From positions 41,912,001-41,976,000 of the forward strand of contig CM114272.1 in NCBI GenBank assembly GCA_050084515.1: a stretch of 64,000 nucleotides of DNA, written 5' to 3'. This document shows positions 45,571 through 56,931 of this stretch, piece by piece. The DNA is from Blasia pusilla. Its lineage: Eukaryota > Marchantiophyta > Marchantiopsida > Blasiales. Made by a program: the position numbers and the translations under genes. Under the pieces are notes generated by a model. That model saw only the letters and a program-made list of their open reading frames with translations. It was not told the origin of the DNA and made no database searches. How positions within the stretch are numbered: position 1 is the stretch's first letter; the number at the start of each line of letters is the position of its first letter.

Positions 45571-46560
45571 CTATGAACAAGAAGCAGTCATCTCTCCATG
45601 CTCACACAACATGGCAGCCAACCGGAACACCTCAGCTGGTCCAACTCTCAACGTCGCCAACTCTATGGCGGAAAATAGCGGAGTCTGACACACTTTGGTA
45701 GCCACCTCCAACACTATAGTCGACACTGACTCCTCGCGAGCCGGCATAGGAGTTGTCACTCCAACTCCTTATGACGTCGACGTAGGTGCCTGAACTGTAG
45801 GCACCGCTGGTCGTCGAGGCACCATCGATGGTGTGTGTAGTGCCTCCAACAATGTGAACGATTGTGGAACCCTGGCCTGCCGCCCATCGGTCCCCTCTGG
45901 TGGGTCAATCTCAACTCCACCTCTCGATGGCTCCGTGCCTCTTGCAGCACCCCAAGTCACCACTGCAGCTGCTTCATCTTGGGCTGCACTACACATAAAT
46001 CCCATACTGGCAAGATCCTCACCCCGGTCAGGGTAAGAGGTAGAAGTTGGAGTCACACTAGCTGCTCGCAGCTCCGTGCCTTCCCTAAGCTGCATCATCA
46101 TCATGGCAGCAATCCTCTGCTCCAACTGATCGATGCTTGAGAGAAGTGCCGGCTGTGGTGCTTCTACTCCATCTCCTTTGGCTGGTGGTGGTCCTCTACC
46201 ACCATGTCCAGGAAGAACTCCCCGACCTCCTCCAAGATGACCGCCCCCAGGCCCTCGGCCTACCTCTGGACGTGCCCCTCGGCAAAGGTCAAAACATCTA
46301 TCCCTACTATGACCAAATCTGTGGCAATGGTTACACAGGTGCTGTGGTGGGGCCATCCTCTCTGGCTCCTGAGCAATCGGAGGCGCTGGTGGTCCTCTCC
46401 CATGCTATGGGCAGTCTCTCTGCCTATGGGCCCCTCCACACGTCCAACAAGACCAGATCGGTCCCTGCTGGGCAGCATATGTAGGTGCGGGTCGTTGCCT
46501 CATAGGCTCACGATACCCGCCCTGCTTTCTAGGCACACTAGCCCGCTCCCGTGGTACTAG
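45571..46560 (-). pseudogene. Gag nucleocapsid with two zinc knuckles and linker (copy 1)
   Basis: After a TAA at 46,564 the minus strand gives a first knuckle CWTCGGAHRQRDC (46,449-46,411; one residue shorter than usual). A TAG follows, then the frame 46,356-45,769 gives a canonical CCHC knuckle, CNHCHRFGHSRDRC (46,335-46,294). A Gly/Arg-rich stretch, a coiled helix (IDQLEQRIAAMMMMQL) and a long linker lead to the protease. Zinc knuckles bind the element RNA. Copy 2 keeps both knuckles, so the pair is ancestral. Confidence 0.85.
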
Positions 46561-46563
46561 TGC

Positions 46564-47489
46564 TTACTGTGGCACCTGTGGGGTCACCGTCGCTCGTGGA
46601 CCCGTCGACTCTCGAGAAAATCCAGCGGTCACTACCTGTTCCTCACTCATGTTGAGCTCAATACGCTTAGACAACTCAAAGACCACCTTCAATGTGGGCT
46701 TCGCTGTGTGAATCAGCACCGCATCTCGGACTCTCCTCCGTAGCTCTCGGTCCATAATCCCTGACCAATATTGGACTGACTGCGCCTCAGTCACTCCAAA
46801 CGTAGCAATCATCAGCCTCCTCATGCGTGTGAATGCCTCTCTCAGACTCTCACCGGATCGTCGCTGAAAATCCTGTAGACTCTTCAACTTGTCGGTGCGT
46901 ACGCCCTGGTAGCTCTTCCCCAAATGTCGAAAGAACTCCACTGTGGGGCTGAAGCTAGATGACCCTCTACCACCAGAGGTCTGTGCCACATCGCCTGTCT
47001 CACTGCCCTCCTCTCCATCTAGTCTCCGGGCTGATGGTGTGGGTCTCTCTCTTCTCACAATCCCATCATATGCCTCGCGACCACTAGTGGACACATACCC
47101 TAGAGCCCAATACATCCTCCAGGCATCAATCTCTACTGAATATAGTGATGGAAACTCCATGTAGTCATCCATCGGGGGACCCTCCAAGTGCTGGAACAAC
47201 CCCTTCCATGCCATAAAGGGTTGAACCGTGTCGGGGTCCGTATCTCTTGGAAGTTGCACCATGTGTCAAACTCCTGGATAAAATCATCTAAGTCGATGGT
47301 GCCTACTACACCCGAGAAACGACGCATGCCCCGATGGCCCATGTCGTCCATCTCCTGCCAAGTACTACTGTCTCTGTCTGTGATCTCGTCACCAGACCCA
47401 GTTTCCAATGATGACGATCCAGCCATGGATGGATGTCGAGGTAGCTCCTCACTGGTAACCCCTCGGTATCTCACTCCACTCCGTGTCAC
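46564..47489 (-). pseudogene. Gag capsid (copy 1), one frameshift
   Basis: It starts MTRSGVRYRG at 47,489 and runs through RRFSGVVGTIDLDDFIQEF, a block shared with copy 2. A one-base shift near 47,225 moves to the frame 47,262-46,564, which has FMAWKGLFQHLEG, YQGVRTDKLKSLQDFQRRSG and ESLREAFTRMRRLM, the Retrotrans_gag signature. It ends at a TAA. The start chosen is the first ATG after upstream stops. Confidence 0.8.
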
Positions 47490-47979
47490 ACCACTACTAC
47501 TGCTCGCACTACCCCATTCTTCCGAACCCTAGAAGAACGCCGTGATGACAAACCTTGTCTCACCCGCTCAAGCACTCAGACTCACCAAGAGTCTCCCACA
47601 CGCCTCACTAGCTCACCTATGCTAACATCAATCCCGTGATGACATACCCGGCCTCACGCACGCTCAACACTCGGGCTCACCATGAGCCTCCCAACTGACT
47701 CACCTAACCTAGCGACACTCTCTCGGGTCATACACGCGACCCCTACTCGGCAACCGCCGTATATCCACCAACATGCTACACATGAAAAGAATCTACACTC
47801 ATCACCATTACTGCACCCATCTAGCCCTAGCCTTCGCGACCTAACCTAGCCGCCCTTTACTTGACAACCCCTGGCAGCTGCAAGCTCTAACTCTTCTCCC
47901 TGGGTACTCCCGACATTCCACGAGCTATAAGACGACGTTACTCTTGCCGACACAACCTGCGCTACACCCTGTTGCTGTC

Positions 47980-47998
47980 CCCCATCAATCCGCACCAG
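47980..47998 (-). promoter_or_regulatory. Candidate primer-binding site of copy 1, unusual sequence
   Basis: The minus strand reads TGGTGCGGATTGATGGGGG about 20 bases after the shared LTR end. TGG opens nearly all primer sites, because tRNAs end in CCA, but this is not the iMet site used by family B. It would pair with a tRNA ending ATCCGCACCA, which I cannot name. The gap to the LTR makes this tentative. Confidence 0.35.
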
Positions 47999-48020
47999 CA
48001 AAATCTAAGAAAAATGGACA

Positions 48021-48643
48021 GCGCTTCCGCCCACGGCCTTCCGAACAGAAAAATGACACACAAAACGTCACACACACGTCTCCAGGGGCTCCTCTCCAAG
48101 GCAACTCGCTTGCCTACCTGCAAACAACGAATTCCCACCAGCCCCCTGACATCTTTCTCATGTAAAAATAAAGAGTAGTAAAAACGGCACACCCGGCCTA
48201 AAACTCCACTCCTCAATCTACATCGGCATATCGAGCCTTGTCCACCCTGTGCTATCAAGGAATCCGGACGCTAGCACCCTAGTCCTAGCTCACACACATA
48301 CAAGGGAGGTGCTCCAACGGCCCAACATGAGAAAGATGGCTTAGGAAAGCCATCTTCCTCTCTTATGTAGGGTTGGGAAGAGCCAAAAGGCTCTTCGCCT
48401 GAAAATAGCCCTTCCCTTGGTAACCTGCGCGCATAGGTTACCAGGGGCGGGTGACTTGGTCAACAAGTCACCCGGCTGTAAAAGACCTCAACATGAAAGT
48501 TGTCAGGAACGACGTTCCTGACACAATCGACCTATCCTCAACCTCATCCGACACCGTGGGACAAAGTTACACTCAAGATAGTCCGCTGGCTCCTACGCCC
48601 TATCCACGATAGATCTCGGCCTATCAGCTACTTAGATGTGACA
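48021..48643 (-). mobile_element. 5' LTR of copy 1 (623 bp) with a series of perfect hairpins
   Basis: It starts TGTCACATCT at 48,643. It contains five short inverted repeats: 48,333-48,356 (10-bp arms), 48,377-48,396 (8-bp arms, AAAA loop), 48,419-48,442 (8-bp arms), 48,448-48,474 (11-bp arms, GTCAA loop) and 48,501-48,523 (9-bp arms). The TATA box of the 3' LTR (CTATATAAGA) reads CTACATAAGA here (48,370-48,361), so the promoter of this copy is probably weakened. Confidence 0.88.
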
Positions 48644-49334
48644 TGCCTCTTGCAATTCATCTTAGAGCTTGGATCCACATTTCTACTGTCTCATAGCTAG
48701 CACATGTCTTGATTTCCCCTTTGGCTTCTCATGATTGTCTTGATGTCTTTTGCTTTTTGTAACTAGTCTTAGGGCGTCTTGGCCATCTTGACTACTCACG
48801 TGTTCCTTGCTTCTCACTTTTGACTTGGAGCTTGGTTCCAAGGTCTCAAACCTTGTTTGACTTGCTTTTGTTCCAACAAGAACTTACGTCCTTTTCTCGC
48901 CCAAGGCTAATCACAAGAAACGTGTACGTCTCACTTGAAATTAGTCCTATGGTACCTGCAATAAATTCTAATCTCATCTTCTCTTGCAAGTTTAATGGAT
49001 CTTGCAATAACCAAAAAATTGCTGCTACAAAAATAAAATAAAAATATTATAAGAAAAAATAAATAAAATGTGATTTTTTTAAGATAAAACTAAAATGTAT
49101 AAATTATAAATGATATTCATGCAGAGAGCATTTCCTATCTCATAGTTCTTGACACAAATAATAATAGACATCAAACAAGAAAAGATGGAAAAAAAATGAA
49201 AAGCCCCATGCCTAGGCATGACCAAAGCATACTTGGATGGCAATGTCATAATTAGCAATTTGAATAATGAATGGCTTTTTTTTTTTTACCATATATAGAC
49301 TTTTGAACAATCCTTAGCTTCCTTGAATCCTTCT
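48644..49334. other. Flank of copy 1, no recognised gene
   Basis: T-rich non-coding sequence (48,644-49,050), then an AT-rich block with an 11-T run near 49,280. No motif was seen. Confidence 0.4.
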
Positions 49335-49646
49335 CAAGGTTTCATATGGACAAACTCCATGTCCGCATATATGTCAATATATGAGGACTAACATCCATCA
49401 TATAGAAAGACTTGTCTATGTGGGCCTCATCTCTCACTTACTTTCATGATCCCCACTTTTTCATTTCTTCCTCCTTCCTCCTCCACTCCCTCCTCTCTTT
49501 TTGCCCCGCTCACTCTTGCTTTGCCTTCCATCATGAATTATAAGGTTGGGTCTCACCTTTTACAATCCATATCCTTGAATATGTCCATAAATTTTCCATT
49601 CATGATCGTCCTAAGAACGGACTTGTCCATTTTTGCGCAACCTTTG
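49335..49646. mobile_element. hAT-like MITE, about 312 bp
   Basis: The left end CAAGGTTTCATATGGACAAA and the complement of the right end CAAAGGTTGCGCAAAAATGG give imperfect terminal repeats. The core CTTCCATCATGAATTATAAG and the right CGTCCTAAGAACGGACTTGT match the copies at 10.77-11.06 and 26.99-27.30 kb. Target duplication is not clear (flanks ATCCTTCT and TTCTTCCT). Confidence 0.65.
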
Positions 49647-50719
49647 TTCTTCCTTCTCTTCGCTTTCTTTGTTGGAATTTGAGTTCATATATAAATTATT
49701 GGAATCCATTTAGGTTTTGACAGGTATAGATCTTTTTTTTTTTACCATTTAGTGTTTATTTAAGACTGTTGAATTTCATATCTATATTCTAATTAAAGGA
49801 TGCATATTTCTAAGGTTCAATTTGGTTTTGACATGCCAATCCTAAAAGTCATTTTCTTACACTATGACCCACTTTAGTGTACATAGAAAATTTTGAAATT
49901 GAATGTACAAGAGCAATTTCTAATATTTTATATTGAGCAAATAATATAAAAATATAAGAACTTTTAATCTTTTTTCCTCCAACAACTCTTTTTTATTTTA
50001 AAACTTTAAAAATAGAATTTTTTTATTAGAGTGCAAATTACAATTAGAATTTGAAGAATGAGAGAGATTAATTAATTTTTTTGTGGAGAATTTAGAAAAT
50101 GGTCGTGAGATATTTCACACTACATTTAAGATGTGATTTATAGATTAATATTAGGTTGGAGACAAAAAATATTTTAGGTAATGCAAGGATTTTATATGGA
50201 CATTCTTAACACATGTAACCCTTCCATCCATAGCGCCTAGCACATGAACATCTTTATTCAAGGTTGGATGCATATGGAGAGGATGCAAAAGGTCTACAAG
50301 AAGAATTGGGCGTGAGAAACCAAACTCCTTATGCTATATTTCTTACGAAAATAGGTTTTCTATCATTCTAGGCGGAAGCTCTCTTCTTGACCATTACTTA
50401 TATTGCAAGGGTGAGATCTCTTAATGTTTCTTGCCTCCCTCATCAAGCTTTACGAGCCACCTGTTCCAATTTCCATAAGATGGATTACAAATGTGGTGAC
50501 TTTGTCTACAAAATAGAATGTTACTAAATGGGATTGGGACTTGAAACCAGTGGCACTTCGCGAGCATCTACAAAAGCAATTTCTCAACTTTCTTTGGAGG
50601 AGCCCGAACGCAAAAATGGAATATTATCAATTTCATATTAATCCTATGCTTGTATATTGTGAACAAAGCTACCTATTGGGAAGGATATTCACTTCGTTTC
50701 GTCTCCCCGTCTTTTAGGA
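49647..50719. other. AT-rich sequence, nothing recognised
   Basis: Long A/T tracts (49,730-50,180) and then unassigned sequence up to 50,720. No ORF with a motif. Confidence 0.4.
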
Positions 50720-51560
50720 TAGATCAATGAGATCTACTACAGCGCCTTCATGAGTAGTGGAGGACAGGCTCAGTAGGTCAAGGATGACCTGCTAAGGCCC
50801 CACAAAACCTGAGAGAGCTGGTTTCCCCTTCGTTTCGGCTTATTTGGAGCCATATTGAGGAACTTACTATTTTAAGTAAGTATCATTTTTTAGTATATGA
50901 TCACCTTTCTATTTTTGGTAAGTGGCCCTTGACCTCCTACATCAGGTCAAGAGCCAAGGAGGTGACTTGGGAGCATAGGTTACCATGGAGAGAGCTTGGT
51001 AGAGGGAAGGGGTATACCTCAAGGAGAGAGAGGTTGAGAGCTCATTCTCTCTCTGTTGAATCTCCTGGCATGAGGTGGAGGAGCTATGGTCTTGCTTGCC
51101 TTGTGTGTGTAACCCAAGCCTCTCATTAAGAGAGCGGGTTTGGTTTGACATTGAGAGAGACATGTGAGAGTGCACACATGTGAGAACTATGGTGTTGTGA
51201 AAGAGATTGGATCTTATTTTACAAAGACAGAATGAGCGAGTGAGAGAGCTTCATGGGGGAGCTTGCTCGTCACTCACTGGTTTTGCAGGTTGGGGATCAT
51301 ATTCCCCATTTAGCGGTTCATGGGAGTGCTCACCGGAGCAAGAGCCGCTTACTTGTGATGTTTCCTTTGCCGATTTTTTGTGTGGAAGAGTGGTGTGCGG
51401 AAGCGCTGCCCAATTTTTGATAGGGATTGACTATCGGGGCGGGTTGCCCCATGTCACTGCTCTCTGAAGCACCATGTAGCTTGCTAATTTTTATTTTCAC
51501 GATTTTCCAAATTTTTTTTGGAGAAATCAGCGCGGAAGCGCTGCCAAATTTTGTGTAGGA
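50720..51560 (+). repeat. Leader or LTR-like repeat upstream of copy 2
   Basis: Homologous to 34,500-35,090 (see that entry). It includes GTCAAGGATGACCTGC, CATATTGAGGAACTTA and GGGAGTGCTCACCGGAGCAA. It lies 1.3 kb before copy 2's gag and in the same orientation, as a 5' LTR or leader would. No matching LTR was found after 60.2 kb, so the assignment is tentative. The CGGAAGCGCTGCC phrase occurs twice (51,400 and 51,530). Confidence 0.45.
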
Positions 51561-51784
51561 GAAAGAGACATTGGGCTCTACGACAATCCCCATCGATTTT
51601 TATTGGAATGTCCAATTCAAAATATTTTTTGATGCTATCGTAGATCGTAAAGTTGTACACGCTATGCAATAGACGGTGCACAATTTGGAGTTACGAGCAA
51701 AAAGTTATGGTCAATCTTGAAAAATTTCCATTGTGGGGCGATTTTTAGGGTTAAATTGTTCAAATCCTAAAACAGTAGTCGCCG

Positions 51785-51900
51785 TCATAGTCACCGTCAA
51801 TGGTCCACCATTGACGGTCAATCGTCACCATCAATGGTCAACCATCACTGTGAATGGTCAACCGTCACCATCAACGGTCGGCCGTCACCGTCATCGCAGT
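51785..51900. repeat. Short tandem repeat, about 21-bp unit
   Basis: Five to six imperfect units built on CACCGTCAATGGTCAACCGT (51,785-51,900), each itself partly palindromic (CAATGGT..ACCATTG). It lies in the leader of copy 2. Confidence 0.8.
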
Positions 51901-52811
51901 TTCGTCATCAACCAATGATGGCAGATGACCTCCGGTTATGGTGTTTGAGTTTTCATTTCATGCTGCTATGTTGTGATTGGTAGCCGCTCGATGATGATCA
52001 AGTATCGTGCCGTGACGCCTGTAGCCACAACGCGCCGCCGATTGTTGCGTTGTGCCACTCGTGGCCGTACCGTACCATCTCGATCGCGGAGCCGTTCCTT
52101 CACTAAGGAGCAGAGCGTGTGAATTGCTGCTTGAGGAGGATATGCCGCCGAGTGCCACACCCCATTCCTGAGTGTCGTGCTGTCTGAAGTCGTTTCGTGC
52201 CGCCACTGCTGCACCAGACCGGTGGACCTGCACCGCACATCGAGGAGGTTTGAGCAGCGTCAATACAAGAGGAGTACGACTTGCTGATTGGGGGAGTTGT
52301 CTTCACGACCGAGTTGGGGTTGAGATTTGCAATTGCCGAGGAGCGACATCGACATCATTGTCACGTTACCCATTCTAGTCTCTTACCTGCACGTGTGAGG
52401 GAATTCCTCATATTGGGAAGTTATTTGGGATATTAGATTTCATGCTGATGCTAGGAGCATCGATGATGTATGGGTTTAGGGGACATAGACCTGTGTGGGA
52501 TGTCCAGAGTTGAGGATGGTTTTTCGATGAGACGATAGATCAATGATTTTCCGCACCACGCTGCTTGTTGCCGCACATCACACGTCTCACTAAGAGAGTG
52601 TACATTGAGTGTCGCATGTTTAGTTTGAGTGATTGAAGGATTACTCACGAGATTGAGAGTGATCATGTGAGAGGGGCACGAGGGGCACGAGGCGTCCTTT
52701 CGGGATTTTGAGAGGCAAGGTAGTGAACCTGAGAGTAGCTCTTGAGGGTTTACCCGGATTGGTGCAAGATTTTGAGGGTCTCCACATGAAAGACTACCTC
52801 AATCTCCTTTT
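51901..52811 (+). other. GC-rich leader of copy 2, no convincing gene
   Basis: Overlapping short frames on both strands (51,958-52,378) have no motif and reflect GC-rich composition. It is probably the untranslated leader between the LTR-like repeat and gag. GAGAGGGGCACGAGGGGCAC has a small direct repeat at 52,670-52,690. Confidence 0.4.
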
Positions 52812-53945
52812 GTGTCATCTTCAGACGAAGGGAAGCATATAGAGGAGTGTGTTAGTGATCCACCGTACATATTGAGTGGTCCTACTAGTTGGGCGCACGA
52901 GATGGACGACCGGGGTAGAGGACCGCATAGATTTTCTGGTGTTGTAGGCACTATAGAGCTACACGACTTCATTGCGGAGTCTAGGAGTTGGTGTGATTTA
53001 TAGCGGGCTAGGAACTCTAGAGAGTTCAACCCGCTTACAGCATGGAACGGTATGTTCTAGCATTTAGAGGGGCGCCTATGGATGATTACCATGAGTTCTC
53101 CCACAAATATGCCCAGGAGATTGAAGCATGGCGACTCTACTATGATCCACACTATGTGTCATGGACGGAGCCGTTCCTAGATGAGGAGGAGGAGTCATGA
53201 GAGGCTACTTCCTCTTCCACTAGTGATGTTTTAGGAGGGGTCACTGGCATAGGAGCAGTTGCACCATCTAGTCGGATTCATCCTAGGTTCAACCTCGTGG
53301 TTGAGTTCTTCGGTGAATTGAGGGCGAGCTACCAGGGGGTACGGACGAAGAAGTTGTGGAGCATCCACAACTTCCATAGGCGCCCGGGTGAGAGTTTGCG
53401 TGAGGCTTACACTTGCTTGCGCCGGTTGATCAACGTCACTTAGGGATGACAGAGGCTCTGGCTATCCAGTCATGGTACGCGATGCTAGACCGGACCCTGC
53501 GGACACCAGTGTGGGAGGGGCTGCTTCTTGTGAACACCTCCCCTACGTTGAGAGATGTTCTTAGGACCGCCGAGAACATTGAGCAGAACATGACGGAGGA
53601 GAGCGCAGCCACCATGGATTTTGGGCAAGAGCAGTCACAATTGTCTGCACCACCTGTGCAGCAACGTGGACTCCGAGATAGGTCGACTATGGTACCACGA
53701 GCTCAGGGAGGATATTAGGAGGCCATGCCATAGAGACCTGCGCCTTCATATGCAGCTCAGCAGCAACCGCCTATGATTACTTGTTGGTCATGTGGTGGAG
53801 CCCATCATCAACGTGATTGCACTCGTCAAGGTGATGGACGTGTGCCTCAGCATGGAGGAGGAGATGGTGCTGCACCAAGAGGTTATCAGTGTGACTATTG
53901 TTAGAGGTATGGTCACACACGCGCCAGGTGTTTTAGTTTATATCC
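52812..53945 (+). pseudogene. Gag with two zinc knuckles (copy 2)
   Basis: 52,812-53,003 contains RFSGVVGTIELHDFIAES, the block shared with copy 1. 53,413-53,718 contains the capsid end (ALAIQSWYAMLDRTLR, TAENIEQNMTEESAA). Between them the frame is shifted. Knuckle 1 is CWSCGGAHHQRDC (about 53,785-53,823). Knuckle 2 is CDYC-stop-RYGHTRARC (about 53,898-53,935), with a TAG where copy 1 has His. Confidence 0.8.
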
Positions 53946-54861
53946 TCAGTTATGTCCGGACTGAGGGCCAGAGAGGGCACTAGAGCAAGTTGCCGGTCCA
54001 GGTGGGCCTAGAGATTGTGCACCAGGTGGTCCCACTGGGGGACGAGGAGCTCGAGTTGCCCGATAGGGTGGTGGAGCTGCCCATGGAGGAGGTGGAATCC
54101 CACCACGTAGATGTGTTGAGGGAGACAACGTGCGTGATGCTAGGATGGCTGCTCACATACATCAGCAACAGGAGCAGATTGCCGCTATGGCATTAAGATT
54201 ACCCGATGCCAGATTCGTGGCATCGACTTTATATGGAGCAGCCAGACATATGGAGAATCCAGGTTGGATGTGCGGGGTTGCCCAGATGGAGGCCACCGCA
54301 ATTGTGACGCATGGAGCAGCTGTAGAGTTGGATCCACAGCGAGGGGAAGCCAAGAAAAAGACTAGGCTTTCTCAATCTTTCACATTGTCCGAGGCGATGA
54401 GGACCCCATCGATCGGTCCTGATTAGAGTTCTTGGAGAGTTGGTGATGTTGTTGGTGTGCAGGCATGGAGGGCGATGGGAGAAGCAAGTGCGACGACTCC
54501 TATTACTGATGCTCAGGAGGAGCATGTGTCAAGCACGTTGTTGGGGGCGACCACTGTTGTGTACCGTAATCCTTTATTTTCTGCTTCCGATGTTATGACG
54601 TTGGGAGGTACACCCGCCAAGGTTTTTTGGCTGGCCACTACGCTATGTAAGCATGGAGTTGGAGTTCCTGCATCATGTTTAGAGATGATTGCAGAGGAGG
54701 TGATGGACCTGCCCTTGGAGCGGATGCTTGGGCTATCCACGTCAGATTTATGGTAGGCTGCGGTTACTAGGATGGCGGAGATGCCTGCTAGACCCGCGAT
54801 AGAGTGTGCCATGGCTTCTCCTACTGTTGTGTTGCTAGATAATCGAGGAGAAGTCTTCTAG

Positions 54862-55230
54862 TTGGTGAGTCCTAGAGGTAGAGCTTTTAGTCCGCAGTGC
54901 GTCTTGTTGGATTCAAGAGCGCAACCCCTAATATTAGGGAAAGCGTCATTCAGAGGATTGGGCTTAACGAGAGCCGATGTGGAGCGTTGTCCATTCCGGA
55001 TACAGACATCCTTGGGTGGGGCGAGTACCACACAATATATCACCCAACAGGAGGTTGTGGTGAGGATTCGCCCGGGACATCCTACAAATGAGTCCATGGT
55101 GCGAGCCAAGGTGATAGTAACTGATGTAGAGTCCTACGACGTCTTGGTTGGTGGAGCAATGTTAACACGATGGGGCTTTCCCTGGATGACTGGGAGGAGT
55201 CAGCATCCTATAGACCAAGATGGAAGTTAG
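54862..55230 (+). pseudogene. Aspartic protease (copy 2), active site altered
   Basis: VLLDSRAQPLILGKA corresponds to copy 1's VLLDSGAQPLMLGKV: the active-site Gly is Arg (GGx to AGA, a G-to-A change). ESYDVLVGGAMLTRWGF matches the second protease motif. The preceding frame 54,457-54,756 is the linker. Confidence 0.8.
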
Positions 55231-55639
55231 GTGATGGGCGTCTTAGCTCATTACCCATTCGATTCTTCACAAGTGCAGTGATCGAGCGACAGCTAGGAGA
55301 GATGGCAACCTTAGCAGGATTGGGGGCTCTTTAGGGCTCGACTGTGGAGCTTTAGCACTAGGCCAAGTGATGGCATTGATAAATGATGCACCTCTCCTCC
55401 ATGGACTAATGCGGCTACCATGACACTCCTCTCCATAGAAATATCACCAACGGGAGTATCCTCTGCATGGACATGTCCCTCAATCAAATTACTAGTTACT
55501 CTAAAGCTCGGCAGTCGAGTAACTCTTTGGGGCTCGACTGCAGAGCTTCGACGCTTAGCCACTGAGCATGTGCAGACTGCATGGGGCGAGACACTTGCAC
55601 TAGAGTGTGACGGGTCAGAGGAACCCTAGGTAGGCAGGA

Positions 55640-56809
55640 ATGCTGCTATGACCCCTTTGGATACCACCATGATTGTGTGGTGCATCCCAGAGGAGGGTAT
55701 TTGGGTGTTGGATCTCTTTGGAGGGATCAGTACTATGTTAGCTGTTGTTTTGCACGCTTGAGTGTGTGTGCAGCAGTATCTATATCTGGAGATTGATGAT
55801 GTTGCAAGGCACGCTTCACTTCACAATATGGCGCTGTTACGCCTCCCTTTTGTTGTCTCCATCTGCCATTCAGGGTTACCAGAGTTCCCTACCAAGGGAC
55901 ATTTTATTGTTGGGGGCGCAGGACTTGGAGCGGGTAGGGACCATAGACTTGGTCATTGTTGGTTGGTCATGTTAGGGCCAATCGAGTGTTGGACGAGATA
56001 ACAGATTAGCTGACACTCGGTCGATGTTGTTTTGGGAGATGATGCGGATCTTGCAATATTTACAAGAGCATCAGCCTCGTTCTCCAACATACATTTTGGA
56101 GAATGTGCCAATTTTGGGCGATTCGAGGTCCCGCCTGGTGACGAGTGCACATCAGGTGCGCGCATGGATCGGCCCGACAGTGTTTTTAGATGCGGCGAGT
56201 GTAGGTTCTAGAGCACACCGCCCGCGTCTTTAGTGGACAAACTTGGTACCATATGAGGTATTGCGAAGGCCTTATGCAAGAGTGGAGCGTCCCTCCGATT
56301 TGTTGGTGGATTCTATATTGGATCCGGGCCGTCGATCATAGGCAGTGAGGCTCGATGATCCATCGTCGTTGACTATGGTCAATAGGATTGGCATGCCACA
56401 AGCCGCCTTTCCCACATTGATGAGTTTTCCCGCTTCCTATGCATTCAAGGAGGTTGGACTTGGCTTGGTTTGGGATAACCAGGTACAGAGGTTGGTGGAG
56501 CCCACCGCCGATGAGCGAGAGTGAGCGATGGGATTCCCCACAAGAGTGACGGTAGTACCGTCACTATTGGAGGCATCACAATGTCTTATCTCGGATCAGG
56601 CAATGGACCTAAACTGCTTGACATGGATTTTCAGCTTAGGAGTAGTTGAGCAATGTCATTTGAGGATGCGGCAGATCACAAAAGTTGCGTTGGTGAGCCC
56701 CATGCCTATCAAGACGGTTGAGGTAGTGGCTGGGGGCGAGACCCCAGGAGATCGACATACCAGGGATGATCAAGAGAGACATCCTTGGACTTCTTGGGAT
56801 GTTTTGTAG
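55640..56809 (+). pseudogene. C5 cytosine DNA methyltransferase domain (copy 2), catalytic motif lost
   Basis: Motif I is VLDLFGGISTM (about 55,700), followed by a TGA and QQYLYLEIDDVARH. Motif IV reads GWSC then TAG (55,967-55,975), where copy 1 has GWPCQ: Pro to Ser and Gln to stop, both C-to-T changes. Motif VI YILENVPIL and motif VIII GSRAHRPRL (56,024-56,233) are intact, followed by TAG for Trp. The C-terminal part has MGFPTRVT and QAMDLNCLTW (56,528-56,640). Spacing equals copy 1. Clearly non-functional. Confidence 0.88.
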
Positions 56810-56902
56810 GTACGGTAGGAGATGATAGCCACAACATCGAGTGTGGTTCCAGGTACTACACGTGGAGATGAGAGTTCTATTGTCCGAGACGGGGTTGCAC
56901 CA

Positions 56903-56911
56903 TAGCAACCA
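56903..56911 (+). promoter_or_regulatory. TAG CAACCA: same candidate readthrough signal as copy 1
   Basis: The methyltransferase frame runs RDGVAP-TAG-CAA-CCA-CCG, then 14 codons to VTMETW, exactly as in copy 1. A one-base loss just after METW in copy 2 moves the following reverse transcriptase frame, but the stop itself is in register. Confidence 0.55.
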
Positions 56912-56931
56912 CCGACATTCGCGCGGAAGAG

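Larger units (their letters stand above)
39233..48643 (-). mobile_element. Ty3/gypsy retrotransposon with DNA methyltransferase and PHD finger, copy 1
   Basis: Minus-strand element bounded by LTRs at 48,021-48,643 (5') and 39,501-40,123 (3'), with an extra duplicated piece at 39,233-39,480. The coding order is gag, zinc knuckles, protease, C5 cytosine methyltransferase, reverse transcriptase, RNase H, integrase with GPY/F-like tail, PHD finger. All lie on one strand in pol-like succession. Stops and frameshifts break the frames, listed per domain. The LTRs are equal in length and differ at 19 of 623 positions by hand count (14 transitions), so this insertion is moderately young. The methyltransferase between protease and reverse transcriptase, and a PHD finger where chromoviruses carry a chromodomain, make the architecture unusual. 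Confidence 0.92.

Noticed and set aside
51785-51900. CRISPR-like array
   Set aside because: Units are contiguous and degenerate with no spacers, and the DNA is eukaryotic.
51958-52378. Overlapping ORFs of 67-101 codons on both strands
   Set aside because: GC-rich chance frames in the leader of copy 2; no motif on either strand.
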